Shown: one piece after another, positions 7,274 to 17,612 of the stretch
Position numbering within the stretch: the stretch's first letter is position 1
How the letters are laid out: every line of letters starts with the position of its first letter
Assembly: GCF_009497775.1 (NCBI RefSeq)
Contig: NZ_CP031012.1
Coordinates: 3,375,235-3,439,234, forward strand
Reading direction: 5' to 3'
DNA: 64,000 nucleotides
Origin: Alcaligenes faecalis
GTDB lineage: Bacteria > Pseudomonadota > Gammaproteobacteria > Burkholderiales > Burkholderiaceae_B
Made by a program: the position numbers and the translations under genes
The notes under the pieces: model-generated
Told to the model about the DNA's origin: nothing
What the model saw: the letters and a program-made list of their open reading frames with translations, nothing else
The model's database searches: none

Positions 7274-10200
7274 CTAGAACGCCCAGTTCAGCGACACATT
7301 CCCCGAGATATCCGCCCGGCTATTGCCCAGCAAACGGGTCCCTGCGGAAATACCCAAACGCAAACGCTCGGAGCTTTGTAGCGTCAAACCAGCCCGCAAT
7401 GCCAGCGCATGGCTATCGACACGCGCATAGCGGCCATCAAAACCTGTCTGTGGCGAAGCCTCAAACTGTGCGTACTGTGTCTGTTTGCGGCCCAGCAAGG
7501 CCTGTTCCCAGGAAGCGGACACCTCGGCCTGCAAACGGCGGCCCTGCTTCAATTCCCAAGCCTGATTGACAGCCAGACCCAGCGACGCTTGCAAGGAATG
7601 GGCACGGGTCGAATCCAACTGCAAACGACTCCCCGCATCACCCTCTTCACTTAAACCGGGGCGGCTGTAACGCAAATAATCCAAGGCCAGAACCGGACCT
7701 ATGCTGCCTGCTTCGCCCAAAGGCCAGTTATAGGCAGTCTGAACACCCGCTGCAAAGGTATGGCCAGTCCAGTCAGATTTGGGATTGGCCTGATAGTCAG
7801 AAAACGCGATGCGTCGGTTCAGCTTGCCCTGCTCCAAGCCCATACGGACTTGTGCCAGACCTTTCCAGCCCTCACGAGCGTCAGCACGGTACAAGGCATG
7901 CACACCGGCACCCAATCCCGTCAACGTGCTTTTCGCCTGATAAGGGGCATCTATATTCAAACTTTGCTCATTAGCAGTCGCATGGGCACCCAAGCTCCAA
8001 TCACTACCGGCAGCGCGATGTTCAGCACCGAACACGACACCATAAGTCTGACTGCGGTGGTCTACATCATTGCTGCTTAACTGCCAGTGATAACGGCCAC
8101 CAAAAGGCTGGATAAAAGTCTGCCAGCCGTCCTTGCCCAGGCCAGGGCGTTGACGCAGTTGCTCTGACACCAGTTGCTCTCGACGCACGCTGGCAGCCAA
8201 TTGAGCACCGTAAGCACCGGCACTTAATTGATTGAGAGCATCACCAATCTCGCTGCCATCCGCGCTGGAGAAGTCCAAAGCCTGGTAGATAGAGGCCAAG
8301 GGACGCTGATTGTCAGTGGAGGCCTGCTCCAGACTGCGACCTACTGCACCCGCATTCGGATTAGCGGCATAGGGCGAGTAAGCCGCTGCCTGACGGCTGA
8401 CCGACCAGCCGCCGTTATTCACATGCACGCTCAGGCTGGGCGAATTTAGGCTGGCTGTCAGCAGATCAAAACCACCCTGGGTCTGTGTGGCCTGAAAGAC
8501 CGTGCTCTGGCTCAAGGACCAGCCATCGGCATACCAGTCAGGCTGCAATTGCAGCTTCAATTCACCGGCCAACTGGGCCAGTCCTTGAACCTCAATACGA
8601 TCATGCTGGCGAGTATCCGCCTCGATCAGAATGCGGCCTTCGGGGGCCTGAACAAAATCCCCCTGAATCATCATCTGACCAAAGGAGTTTCCCGGACTCA
8701 AGGTGCCGTGGTTACTGAAATTGCCTTCCGGGTTGATGGCGTAACTGCTATTGCCACTTAAGGTAGCGCCCGTATCCACACGCAGGCCGAGCAGCTGATG
8801 CTGGCCATTCAGCGAACTTTCGCCCCCTGCAATCACCACGGCCAAATTGTCCGCGCCCTGAATATTGCCGTCGTAACGCAGACGGAAATCAGAGTCGGCC
8901 TGTAGCGTGGCGCGCCCTTGTTCATCTGCTTTTTGCCCGAAATTCACATGGGTGACAAACAGCTCGCCATTGTTTTGACGAGTGGAATAGTCAGACAGGA
9001 TATCGCCCTGAATCCGGGCTCCCTGCATGATATTGATATTCTCAACCTGGGCATTCCTGGAGATCTGGATAGCGGCTTTCTTGCCCGACAAAAGACCGGC
9101 TAAATGATAGTCCTTGATCAGTGCGCCCTGCAAAGCCACAGGCAAATGCTCGGCAGGAACCAGGGTACCTCGGTAGTTCCAGAGCCAGGAGCCACGATAG
9201 TCCCCGCCCTCAACACCATCCGCAAAATTGCCCATCGCATTATTGCCGAAGTCAAACAGCGCAGCGACGCCATCTTCGCCCTCAGCGCGTACTTCACCCC
9301 GCTGCACAATCGTGTGCTCGCGACCGTAGCTGAACTGCAGGCCACGGCCATACCAGCCTTGTGCATGAATACGAGTACTTTCGGGGATGATAAGTGTATT
9401 CTCGCTACCATCCACTCGGACACCGACCCCGCCCGGACCTGCGCTCAACAAATCCGCCGCCTGGGTCAGGGTGTTACGCTCACCATAAATATGCAACCCC
9501 ACGCCTTGAGTCGCCTGGTTGTATTGGCCCGGCAGATAAGCAGTCCCTTCGCTATCACGAGCGAAAAAGCCATTATTGCTCGTCAGTGTGAGCCCATCGC
9601 CGTAAACGGAGTAGCCATAGAAATTACGCCGATCGATCTGCAAGCCCATATCCTGCAAGGATGCCAGCTCCGCTTCCATCATATTGGTGTAATTGCGATA
9701 AGACTGGTGGCTCATCAAACTGTTACGCAGCTCCGAATGCCCCATGTAATCGCGATCCACACCGAGCGGCTGCTTACCCGCATAAATCAAGATCCGCACC
9801 GGGATGCCAGGCATGGCACCGTCCAACACTTCCTGCACAAGCTCACCTGTGAAATAGCCCTGGTCCTTGCGCAGATCAAACGCATCTGGATCGTAAGCGT
9901 TATTGCACATTGAACACAGCACCGCCTGTCCGGGCCGAGCCGCATTGCCATTGTCATCGCGCAAACCCTGCGCCCAGGCTGTCAGCCTTGACCGTATGTA
10001 AGGTGTCTCCGACCCTCGCCCCCATTTGTCTGCGGCCACACCGATCATTCCCATCGTATGACCAAACTCATGGAACATGACGGCCGCATAATCTGCTTGA
10101 TCATTCAAGGGAAGCTGACTGGGCCGAAGTGCAGCGCTCTCAAAATCGATGGGGCCCACCACAACCTCGGCCAGAGGGAGTTTGAGCTGGTCACTGTCCA

Positions 10201-10600
10201 GCTTATTGAGCAAGGCAGCCTGGGGCAGAAGCAGGTAAAGCGAGCCAGCGGAGGCAGGATCAAGCGTCACATCGGTAGTTACACGGGCGTCCCAGTCTGC
10301 CACTGTGCCGACATTCACAATGGCAGGCACATACCCTGGTTTCAAGGACACGATCTCTGCCCAGCGGCTGAGTGCACCTCGAATTTTCAGATGCGCATTA
10401 TCGTCCAAATCAAAAACGGACTGTGCTCCATTGACCGGATCAAACATTGAGTAAGGCCCATCCTGCGTACCGAAAATGCGCAGTTCAAATACGGCCTCCC
10501 CGTTCTTGTTGTGGATCGTTTCAGACTGATAGGCTTGGGCGCTGGCCGAAGCCACCAGCAAGACACTAGCATTGAACAGGGTTTTCAAGATCGCGGACAT
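7274..10600 (-). CDS. Autotransporter with N-terminal zinc-metalloprotease-like domain
   Basis: 1108 residues from ATG 10600; the frame extends to 10753 but the signal peptide (residues 1-23, cut after ASAQA) fixes the start. Residues 175-185 hold HEFGHTMGM, an HExxH zinc-binding motif, and NSLMSHQ near 294 resembles a Met-turn, so the region of about 25-330 looks like a secreted metallopeptidase. Residues of about 350-800 are glycine- and asparagine-rich repeats of the right-handed beta-helix type, including an LSPGNSFG segment. The last 270 or so form a type V beta-barrel ending in SLNWAF, with the terminal Phe needed for outer-membrane insertion. It is likely displayed on or released from the surface. 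The substrate is unknown. Confidence 0.87.
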   Translation of the reverse strand: MSAILKTLFNASVLLVASASAQAYQSETIHNKNGEAVFELRIFGTQDGPYSMFDPVNGAQSVFDLDDNAHLKIRGALSRWAEIVSLKPGYVPAIVNVGTVADWDARVTTDVTLDPASAGSLYLLLPQAALLNKLDSDQLKLPLAEVVVGPIDFESAALRPSQLPLNDQADYAAVMFHEFGHTMGMIGVAADKWGRGSETPYIRSRLTAWAQGLRDDNGNAARPGQAVLCSMCNNAYDPDAFDLRKDQGYFTGELVQEVLDGAMPGIPVRILIYAGKQPLGVDRDYMGHSELRNSLMSHQSYRNYTNMMEAELASLQDMGLQIDRRNFYGYSVYGDGLTLTSNNGFFARDSEGTAYLPGQYNQATQGVGLHIYGERNTLTQAADLLSAGPGGVGVRVDGSENTLIIPESTRIHAQGWYGRGLQFSYGREHTIVQRGEVRAEGEDGVAALFDFGNNAMGNFADGVEGGDYRGSWLWNYRGTLVPAEHLPVALQGALIKDYHLAGLLSGKKAAIQISRNAQVENINIMQGARIQGDILSDYSTRQNNGELFVTHVNFGQKADEQGRATLQADSDFRLRYDGNIQGADNLAVVIAGGESSLNGQHQLLGLRVDTGATLSGNSSYAINPEGNFSNHGTLSPGNSFGQMMIQGDFVQAPEGRILIEADTRQHDRIEVQGLAQLAGELKLQLQPDWYADGWSLSQSTVFQATQTQGGFDLLTASLNSPSLSVHVNNGGWSVSRQAAAYSPYAANPNAGAVGRSLEQASTDNQRPLASIYQALDFSSADGSEIGDALNQLSAGAYGAQLAASVRREQLVSEQLRQRPGLGKDGWQTFIQPFGGRYHWQLSSNDVDHRSQTYGVVFGAEHRAAGSDWSLGAHATANEQSLNIDAPYQAKSTLTGLGAGVHALYRADAREGWKGLAQVRMGLEQGKLNRRIAFSDYQANPKSDWTGHTFAAGVQTAYNWPLGEAGSIGPVLALDYLRYSRPGLSEEGDAGSRLQLDSTRAHSLQASLGLAVNQAWELKQGRRLQAEVSASWEQALLGRKQTQYAQFEASPQTGFDGRYARVDSHALALRAGLTLQSSERLRLGISAGTRLLGNSRADISGNVSLNWAF

Positions 10601-10788
10601 GAGCAAGAGTTCCAGGATTGAGAGGGACACAAGGTGCCTCTGACAGTAAGCACCCCAGAGGGGCAACCCCTCGAGCCAGCACCTTAATGCAAATAACGCG
10701 CAAGAAACGTTTAATTCGTGCCGTCCCAAGCCCTTGTCGCCGCATAGCAACAAGCACGCGGCCTGCCCGCGTGCTCCTGACTACCTAC

Positions 10789-12747
10789 TCAAGGCGTCAC
10801 GATGTTGAACCACAAGCCGGGTTCCTCAAACAGGCCTGCAAATTCCTGGAACTTGCGACCCGCCCCTTGCAGCTTGGCACGATCCGTTTTCATGGCCGTT
10901 TTCCAGTCCAGCATCTTGCCTTGAATCAGCTTGAAATCCGCCAGGCTAACTGACATGGTGGCCTGAGCTGGCAAACCGGGGCGCGTACTGTAATTGAGTA
11001 CCGAATTGCCAATGCTGATGGTGTAGGTCGTATCTATATCCACAAAGTGGAACGCAACCGTCAGCTCCTTGTCTTTGACCTTATCATCGTCCAGACGCAC
11101 GGCCATCAAATCAAACATCATCTCTGGCGTCAGTGCGGCCAGCATATCGGCATTGTTATTCGGGGGCACAGGCAGATCCGGCGCACCATTGCGCAGTTCC
11201 AAAGCCCCTTGCAGGTAGATGGAACGCCACGGCCCGGACTCGGCCTGATAACCCAGTTGCTCGTAGCTATTGGCCAGCAATTGGCGCGCTTCCGTATCTT
11301 TGGCATTGGCAAAGACCAGATGCTTCACCACCATGGCCACCCAACGGTATTCACCACGATCAAAGTCTTCCCGGGCTTTTTGCAGCAGCCGATCACGCCC
11401 TATGTATTCCACATACTTCGCCCCCGCTGCCGTGGGTGGCAAGACATCCAGACTGGACGGATTGCCGTCATACCAGCCCATGTAGTACTGATACACCGCC
11501 CGCGCATTGTGCTTGAGCGAACCGTAATACCCGCGCGCCGCCCAGTCTTTTTGCAGGGACTCGGGCAGCTCGATCAGCTCGGCAATTTCTTCGCCGGTAT
11601 AGCCCTTGTTCATCAGGTTTACACTGCGATCGTGGATGTACTTGTACAGATCACGCTGCTTGATCAGGTAATCGTGAACCTGCTCCTTGCCCCACACAGG
11701 CCAGTGGTGCGCCTGAAACTTCACTTCCGTGCTATCGCCAAACAGATCAATCGTTTCATTGATGTAGTTGGCCCATTCCCTGGCATCTCGCACCTGCGTG
11801 CCGCGCAAGGACAGAATATTGTGCATGGTGTTGGTGGTGTTCTCGGCCATCCACATGGCTTTGAACTGCGGCAGATAGGTATTCATTTCCACCGGGGCCT
11901 CGGTGCCCGGTGTCAGTTGCATGACCATTTCCACGCCATCCACCACCAGCGTCTCGCCGGACTTGGATACCGAACGGGTGGGCGCAATCAGGGAGACGGA
12001 ACCCAGCGGATTGGTCATGCCCAGCCCCGAACCCACGCTGTGCTCCGGACCGCGCGGCAAGAAGGCACCATACATATAAGTCGCGCGACGCTTCATGGCA
12101 TTGCCTGCGATCACCCCTTCGCTGATGGCATGCTCCACAAAACCTTCAGGCGCAATGATCTGTACCTGCCCTGAATCCACTGCGGCCTGATCTACCAGCC
12201 CCTTGGCCCCCGCGTAATGGTCTATGTGGGAATGGCTGTAGACAATCGCCTTGATGGGCGCTGCCTGCACATGCTTTTGCAGCAAGGCATACGCGGCAGC
12301 GGCCGTTTCAGTAGAGGTGCCCACATCGAACACAATCCAGCCCGTTGTGCCGCGTACAAAGGTGATGTTGGACAAGTCATAGCCCCGCACCTGATAAATA
12401 TTGTCCGTCACCTTGTACAGGCCATCGAGCAGGTTCAGCTGCGACATGCGCCACAAGCCTGGATGCACCGTGCTGGGTGCAGCGCTATCGGGCTTGATGA
12501 AAGCCTTGTAGGAATCCAGATCCCACACCACGTTGCCGCTCGCACCTTTGATCTGCAAGCTGGGTTCGCGGTAAATCAAACCGCGCTGGGCGTTCTTGAA
12601 ATCCTGGGTGTCATCAAACGGGAGCGTTTTCATCCACTGAGCGTGGCGCTCCTGAGTTGCCTTCGTGGCAGGCGCGGCCTGTGCCTGACTCAAACCCGCA
12701 CTGACTACTGCCGCCAGCATGATCGTTCTTATTGCTGCATGTGCCAT
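10789..12747 (-). CDS. Secreted alkyl sulfatase, metallo-beta-lactamase fold (SdsA1-like)
   Basis: 652 residues, close to the known SdsA1 length (about 658). A signal peptide ends at SQAQA near residue 24. The metal site HSHIDH near residue 170 is the MBL HxHxDH motif, and the middle (MAENTTNTMHNILSLRG) matches the alkyl-sulfatase dimerisation region. The last 120 or so residues form the SCP2-like lipid-binding domain. The family hydrolyses long alkyl sulfates such as dodecyl sulfate to alcohol and sulfate in the periplasm or outside the cell. ATG 12747 follows GAGGAGCG; the upstream extension to 13005 is spurious. It is divergent from the outer-membrane protein at 12902. Confidence 0.92.
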   Translation of the reverse strand: MAHAAIRTIMLAAVVSAGLSQAQAAPATKATQERHAQWMKTLPFDDTQDFKNAQRGLIYREPSLQIKGASGNVVWDLDSYKAFIKPDSAAPSTVHPGLWRMSQLNLLDGLYKVTDNIYQVRGYDLSNITFVRGTTGWIVFDVGTSTETAAAAYALLQKHVQAAPIKAIVYSHSHIDHYAGAKGLVDQAAVDSGQVQIIAPEGFVEHAISEGVIAGNAMKRRATYMYGAFLPRGPEHSVGSGLGMTNPLGSVSLIAPTRSVSKSGETLVVDGVEMVMQLTPGTEAPVEMNTYLPQFKAMWMAENTTNTMHNILSLRGTQVRDAREWANYINETIDLFGDSTEVKFQAHHWPVWGKEQVHDYLIKQRDLYKYIHDRSVNLMNKGYTGEEIAELIELPESLQKDWAARGYYGSLKHNARAVYQYYMGWYDGNPSSLDVLPPTAAGAKYVEYIGRDRLLQKAREDFDRGEYRWVAMVVKHLVFANAKDTEARQLLANSYEQLGYQAESGPWRSIYLQGALELRNGAPDLPVPPNNNADMLAALTPEMMFDLMAVRLDDDKVKDKELTVAFHFVDIDTTYTISIGNSVLNYSTRPGLPAQATMSVSLADFKLIQGKMLDWKTAMKTDRAKLQGAGRKFQEFAGLFEEPGLWFNIVTP

Positions 12748-12901
12748 GACACGCTCCTCCTGATGGGCTTTTTCAACAAGCGTCTCATTCTGGGAGCAAA
12801 GCGGGTCCGATAGCCCAATCTGCGGATTTACCACAGTGGCCCGCTTTAAATGCTTTTTCAACGCCGCTTTTCTACCTTCGGTTTTTCGAGGAGGTATGCA
12901 T

Positions 12902-13660
12902 ATGCAAAAGACATTATTTGGCCTGTTGGCCACCAGCCTGATCAGCACGGGTGCCCTGGCCCAGTCCCAGAACGAGGCCAATAACCCGTTGAGCCCTCGG
13001 CCCATGGTCAGCCTGCACGACTACTACGTGCCCGAGCTGTACAAGGTCGACAATGCCTGGGCAAACCAGACGGTGCTGCGCGCCGTCCTGCCCAACAAGA
13101 CCTTTGGTTTGCCGCAGCTATGGCGTTTGAATGTTCCGATTGTGGCCTTGCACCATGATCGTCTGGGCAGCAAATCCGGCCTGGGTGACATCACCTTCAT
13201 GGATGTGTTCATGAAGAACGCAGGCAGTTTTTCCTATGGCATCGGCCCCCTGCTGGTGATGCCTACGGCATCGAACGACTTGCTGGGACAAGGCAAATGG
13301 CAAATTGGTAGTGCCGCGGCCCTGGTTGCCACCCGGGATTGGGGTCTGGCAGGCGGGTTGCTGACCTTTCAACAATCCTTTGCCGGGGACTCGGACCGCG
13401 AGAAGGTGAAGATGGCCTCCTTCCAGCCCGCCCTGTTCTATAACCTGCCCAATGGCTTTTACCTGCGCTCCAGCGGAGTGTGGACCTTTGACCTGAAAAA
13501 CCATACCCATCACATTCCCGTGGGTCTGGGCCTGGGCAAGGTATTCAAGCCTGGCAAAAGCGTGATCAACGCCTTTATCGAACCGCAATACTCGGTCGAT
13601 AAAAAGGGCGCGGGAGCACCGGTATGGCAAATTTTTGCGGGTATCAACTTCCAGTTCTAA
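12902..13660 (+). CDS. Probable outer-membrane beta-barrel protein
   Basis: 252 residues with a signal peptide (LFGLLATSLISTGALA) and a C-terminus rich in alternating aromatics ending in Phe (IFAGINFQF), as in outer-membrane barrels. GLGDITFMD and GPLLVMPTASNDLLGQGKW resemble bacterial 'neuromedin U'/MetA-type transporter-like proteins; I assign this only loosely. ATG 12902 is chosen over ATG 12896 because GAGGAGG at 12888-12894 is 7 bases from the former and 1 base from the latter. It is divergent from the alkyl sulfatase and may admit its substrate. Its stop overlaps the tail of the convergent regulator gene by 3 bases. Confidence 0.75.
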   Translation: MQKTLFGLLATSLISTGALAQSQNEANNPLSPRPMVSLHDYYVPELYKVDNAWANQTVLRAVLPNKTFGLPQLWRLNVPIVALHHDRLGSKSGLGDITFMDVFMKNAGSFSYGIGPLLVMPTASNDLLGQGKWQIGSAAALVATRDWGLAGGLLTFQQSFAGDSDREKVKMASFQPALFYNLPNGFYLRSSGVWTFDLKNHTHHIPVGLGLGKVFKPGKSVINAFIEPQYSVDKKGAGAPVWQIFAGINFQF

Positions 13661-16600
13661 CCGGGCTGGCGCTGGATCCACACACTGCGAGCCGCCAGAT
13701 CGGGCAGGCGCTCGCGCCGATGCCGGATCCAGCCTTCATAGGCGTACAAGCCGCTGCGCAGGACTTCTTGCTGGGCCTGTGCCCAGCAAAGCTGTGCTTG
13801 TTGGCGATCGGAGCGTACCCAGGCCAGATCTCCGCGCAAGCAATCCACTTCGGGCAGATACAAGGTCGAAGCCCGTTCCTGCGCAATCTGACACACCTGA
13901 TCCAGCGTCTGACTGGCTCGTTCCATCTCGCCTTGGGCCAGATAACAGCGCGCCACAATGCACAAGAACGCATCCGTCGCCAATGGCATGCTGCGTGCAA
14001 ACTCGGGCAACAAGGCGACTAAACGGGCCAGCTCAGGCCCGGTTTCCTCGCCTTTAACCAGACGGCAATACAGCACATAGGTCTCGGCAACCGCACACCA
14101 GACACTACCGGGCAGGACAGGCTGCAACAAGGCCAGCAAAGCCTGACTACGCCCCGCCAGCATCTCCAGATCGCCTTGCAGATACAGAATGCGCAGCATC
14201 TGAATCTCTGCAATCACCGCCGAAATGCGCGACTGACTTTGGCTGGCCAGGAGCTGCGCATGGCGGGCATTGGCTACACCCTGCTCAAAGCGTCCCTGCA
14301 GCACCTGAGTCAAACCCAACAGGCTGTGCACCAAAGCCGGGCAATGATGGCCCAAGGCCGCATCCATGGCCGGAACGGGTTGCTCGTAAGCCAGGGCACG
14401 CAGCGCCTCGTCCAGGGCCAACTCGGCCTGTTGCACACGGCCTTTCCAGAACAGATATTGCGCTTCGGCATACAGGCCCCAGCCGTACCAGGCGCTTTGG
14501 CCCTGACGCCGGGACTGTTCCTGCAATTGCTTGGCATGAGCCAGACTTTCCGGCAGCTTGCCAGCGCCGTGCAGCATCACCCATTGGCCCCACAACACAG
14601 GCAAATCATCCTCGCCGCCCTCACTGCGTCCGGCCGCCTGCTCGTAAGCTTGCGACACGGGCATGGCAGCAGGCCCGCCACGGCTGATTTCCAGCGCCCC
14701 CAAGGTGACGTAGCTGTCACGCTCGTACTGACGGCGCAACTGCACATCATTCATGTATTGCAGGCTGCTCAAGACCTGCGACAACTGCTCTGCCGCTTGC
14801 AGGTTGTCACCACTGCGCAGCGAAGTATCAATGGCCTTGCGCCACCAGATAGCCGCTTGCGCGCTTTGAGCCTGCGCCAGACAAGCGGCAATTTCTTCTT
14901 CCGCCTGCTGCATTTGAATCAGGCTATGGGCAAGCTTGCCGTACAAAGCCTTGTTTTCTTCCTTGGCAATCAAACGGCGCAAAGCGGAACGCATCAAGGG
15001 GGCACACAGTATCTGGCCCTGACCGTCTTGCTGCAACAAGCCTTTGTCCAGCAGGCTGATCCAGGATTGCTCTACAACGGGTAAAGGCAAATTGCAGGCC
15101 TGTGCCAAACCCGCAGGCGTGGCACGTTCCCACAACACAGTCATCAACAGCACACAGCGGCTGTCTGCATCGAGTTGCTCCAGATCCAACAGCAAGCGGT
15201 CTGCCAGACGTGGCAAATAATCCAGCGGCATGCCAAAGCGCTGCAAATGCAGCGTGTCTTTGATCAGCATGGGATTGCTTAAACGCTGACCGCGAATCTG
15301 CGTGTTCGCGTCCGGAGACAGACGCTTGCCGCGTGCATAAAAGCTCATCGCCTTGCCCACATCCGGCTCGGACAATCGGCGCAAAGCCATGCTTTGAGCA
15401 AAGTCCAAAGCCAACTGAGCCTGGCGCGACAGGATCAATAACAAGGCCCCGGCAGGCTGCTTTTGCACTGCGCTCCATATTGCCGCCAAGCTGTTTTGAT
15501 AAGCGGCATCCAGCGCATCCACATGGTCCAGAATCACCAGCACAGGCCGGTTCTGACTGGTAAAGGCCTGCACCGCCGCCAGCAGCAAACGGCACGGATC
15601 GGGCACCGCCTGGGCGTCTTCCGTATTCAGATGGTGAGCCTCTTGCAGCACCTGATCCCAATCGGCATCAGACACTCCAAACCAGGCATGCAGGCACTGA
15701 CTTAAAGCAAGGGGCAAGTCCTGGGGGCCGCTCCCTTCATCCAGACGAGCCTGCATCATCTCGCGCACGCCTTCCAGCACATCCTGCCGCGAGAAATCAA
15801 TCAGCAAGGGCTGTCCGCCATCGCGCACAATGTAGCTGCGCAAGGCCTCGGCCAAACGGGATTTGCCCGAACCCAGATCACCGTGAATTCTGTAGGCGGC
15901 TTTGTGGGACTGACGGCTGCACTGCTGCCATTGCGCCACCAGTTGCTCGAACTCGGGCTGACAACCGTACAGGGGATCGTTCATCCACTTCCCCTCTCCC
16001 AAGCTGAAATACACACCCTCCGGGCCACGGTGTTGGTTGATCTGCCAATCCGCCATACGAGCAACGGCCTGAGCGCTCAGCAGAATCTCGCCATGTTTGG
16101 CCTTCCACACCAAAGGCATGACCAACTGCCCGAACAGGCTATGTGTATTGACCTGCTGTTCGTCCACCAAAGCCAGGCTGACATGCACTACCTGACCAAT
16201 GCTGATTCCCGGCGGCGTTCGCAAGGCACGAATCACACAAGCCAGTTCAACCGCCCGATTTACAGGCTCGGACTGCGCATGTGGCCAACCAAAGTGAGCC
16301 AACAAGGTGGACCCGCTGGACTGACTTACCCAGGCCCCGTGCTGACGCAAAATATCCAGCAATTGCTCGTGCCAGGACTCCAGATATGCCACAGCCTGAT
16401 CCGGCACCAGATCGCCATCCAGATGCGCCTCGGAGCCATCTGCTGGCAACCAGGACAGGGCCAGGGCCAGCGTGGCAACCGTGCGATGGGCCTGAGCAGA
16501 GTTAGGGGGTATCTTGCTTGCCGCGACCGGCCATTGGGCTTCGGCCAGACGGCGGGTTTCCGGGTCGGGACGTACGCCCAGATACTGACGCAAAGCCTGC

Positions 16601-17247
16601 TCACAATGAGCATAGGCTTGCAAGGCGGCCTGCCTGTCCCCTCTTTGCATCAGGGCACTGATCAAGAGGCGGTGATAGATCTCCTGCTCGGGGGCTTGTT
16701 GCACCCACTCCTGCGCCAGTGCAAGCGCCTGATCCAGCTGGCGAGCCTGCACGAGCTGCTCAAAAAGGCGGGCGCGCAAGCTGAGCAATGCCAGGGCAAG
16801 ACGATCTTCCCAGCTTTGTCGCCAGGAAATAAAAACTTCGGTATCGGGGGATTGAATCGCGTCCAGAAAGGGACCGACATACAGGCTCAAACGTTGCGCA
16901 AGGCGGGCAGCCTGCGGGGCATCGGCCAGCAGAAACTCCAGCACATCCACCTGTACGCACTCAGGCTTGAACGCCATTGCGCCTTCGGCATTGGCGACCA
17001 GACAAGCAGCCTGCTCGCCCAGGGCCTTGCGCAGCACATGCAAGGCATGGCGCAAGCGCGATAACGCCTTGTCGCGTGTCAGATCGGGCCAAAGCATTTG
17101 TGCCAGCCGCTCGCGCTGCAGCACCTTGCCTTGCGCCAGGCACAACACCGCAGCCAGCAGTTTGACCTTGTCATAGCTAAGCAATGCAGTGCGATCCACC
17201 TGATCGACAATAAAGCGGAATGGGCCCAGCAAACCTAGCACGATCAT
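13657..17247 (-). CDS. Large BTAD / cyclase-like / AAA-ATPase / TPR transcriptional regulator
   Basis: 1196 residues from ATG 17247 (GGAG about 10 bases upstream; the alternative ATG 17274 lacks a site). The N-terminus (LGLLGPFRFIVDQVDRTALLS, then LRHALHVLRKALG) is an OmpR-type winged helix, followed by a BTAD helical domain to about 240. A region near 270-420 resembles a degenerate class III cyclase domain (TLLAHFGWPHAQSEPVNRAVE). Next comes an AAA/NACHT-like ATPase with Walker A GDLGSGKSRLAEAL near 465 and a VLVILDHVDALD Walker B. The C-terminal 450 or so residues are alpha-helical TPR-like. Such proteins are signal-dependent activators. It may control the sulfatase/porin pair beside it, but that is inference. 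Confidence 0.82.
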   Translation of the reverse strand: MIVLGLLGPFRFIVDQVDRTALLSYDKVKLLAAVLCLAQGKVLQRERLAQMLWPDLTRDKALSRLRHALHVLRKALGEQAACLVANAEGAMAFKPECVQVDVLEFLLADAPQAARLAQRLSLYVGPFLDAIQSPDTEVFISWRQSWEDRLALALLSLRARLFEQLVQARQLDQALALAQEWVQQAPEQEIYHRLLISALMQRGDRQAALQAYAHCEQALRQYLGVRPDPETRRLAEAQWPVAASKIPPNSAQAHRTVATLALALSWLPADGSEAHLDGDLVPDQAVAYLESWHEQLLDILRQHGAWVSQSSGSTLLAHFGWPHAQSEPVNRAVELACVIRALRTPPGISIGQVVHVSLALVDEQQVNTHSLFGQLVMPLVWKAKHGEILLSAQAVARMADWQINQHRGPEGVYFSLGEGKWMNDPLYGCQPEFEQLVAQWQQCSRQSHKAAYRIHGDLGSGKSRLAEALRSYIVRDGGQPLLIDFSRQDVLEGVREMMQARLDEGSGPQDLPLALSQCLHAWFGVSDADWDQVLQEAHHLNTEDAQAVPDPCRLLLAAVQAFTSQNRPVLVILDHVDALDAAYQNSLAAIWSAVQKQPAGALLLILSRQAQLALDFAQSMALRRLSEPDVGKAMSFYARGKRLSPDANTQIRGQRLSNPMLIKDTLHLQRFGMPLDYLPRLADRLLLDLEQLDADSRCVLLMTVLWERATPAGLAQACNLPLPVVEQSWISLLDKGLLQQDGQGQILCAPLMRSALRRLIAKEENKALYGKLAHSLIQMQQAEEEIAACLAQAQSAQAAIWWRKAIDTSLRSGDNLQAAEQLSQVLSSLQYMNDVQLRRQYERDSYVTLGALEISRGGPAAMPVSQAYEQAAGRSEGGEDDLPVLWGQWVMLHGAGKLPESLAHAKQLQEQSRRQGQSAWYGWGLYAEAQYLFWKGRVQQAELALDEALRALAYEQPVPAMDAALGHHCPALVHSLLGLTQVLQGRFEQGVANARHAQLLASQSQSRISAVIAEIQMLRILYLQGDLEMLAGRSQALLALLQPVLPGSVWCAVAETYVLYCRLVKGEETGPELARLVALLPEFARSMPLATDAFLCIVARCYLAQGEMERASQTLDQVCQIAQERASTLYLPEVDCLRGDLAWVRSDRQQAQLCWAQAQQEVLRSGLYAYEGWIRHRRERLPDLAARSVWIQRQPG

Positions 17248-17612
17248 TGAACGATGCTCCGAGCTCAAGGCCATTTCGGCCCAGCGTCACTCGTGTCAAA
17301 TTGACAGCAAAACCGACACTACGTCTTAAAAAAGCTGTAATTAGCTGCCGATTGTACTCAAAGCCCTTCAATCTTCAATCAAAGAGTATTAATTGTGTCC
17401 AGAAATTTCCTGAGGCTCCGAATTTTGAAGAAGCCTTGGCATTGCGCAAGGAAACATAAACGACTGCATAGACGTATCTGTGAGTTTTAGGCTACTGTTC
17501 CTGCAGAGGCCATGACAGTCAGTGGTGTAAATTCATCCATTTGCTGCTCCCAATCCCCATGTTGTAGGGCCCGTCAGTTCTGTTTGATTTACTCCCAGGG
17601 AGGACGAAGACC
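17248..17612. promoter_or_regulatory. Divergent gap between the large regulator and acyl-CoA ligase
   Basis: 365 bp without a gene. It includes a perfect odd palindrome TGTCAA-A-TTGACA at 17294-17306, about 47 bp upstream of the regulator start, which looks like an operator or autoregulatory site. The TTGACA half could also serve as a -35 element. The rest (17310-17600) is mildly AT-rich with no hairpin or ORF worth reporting. Confidence 0.5.
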
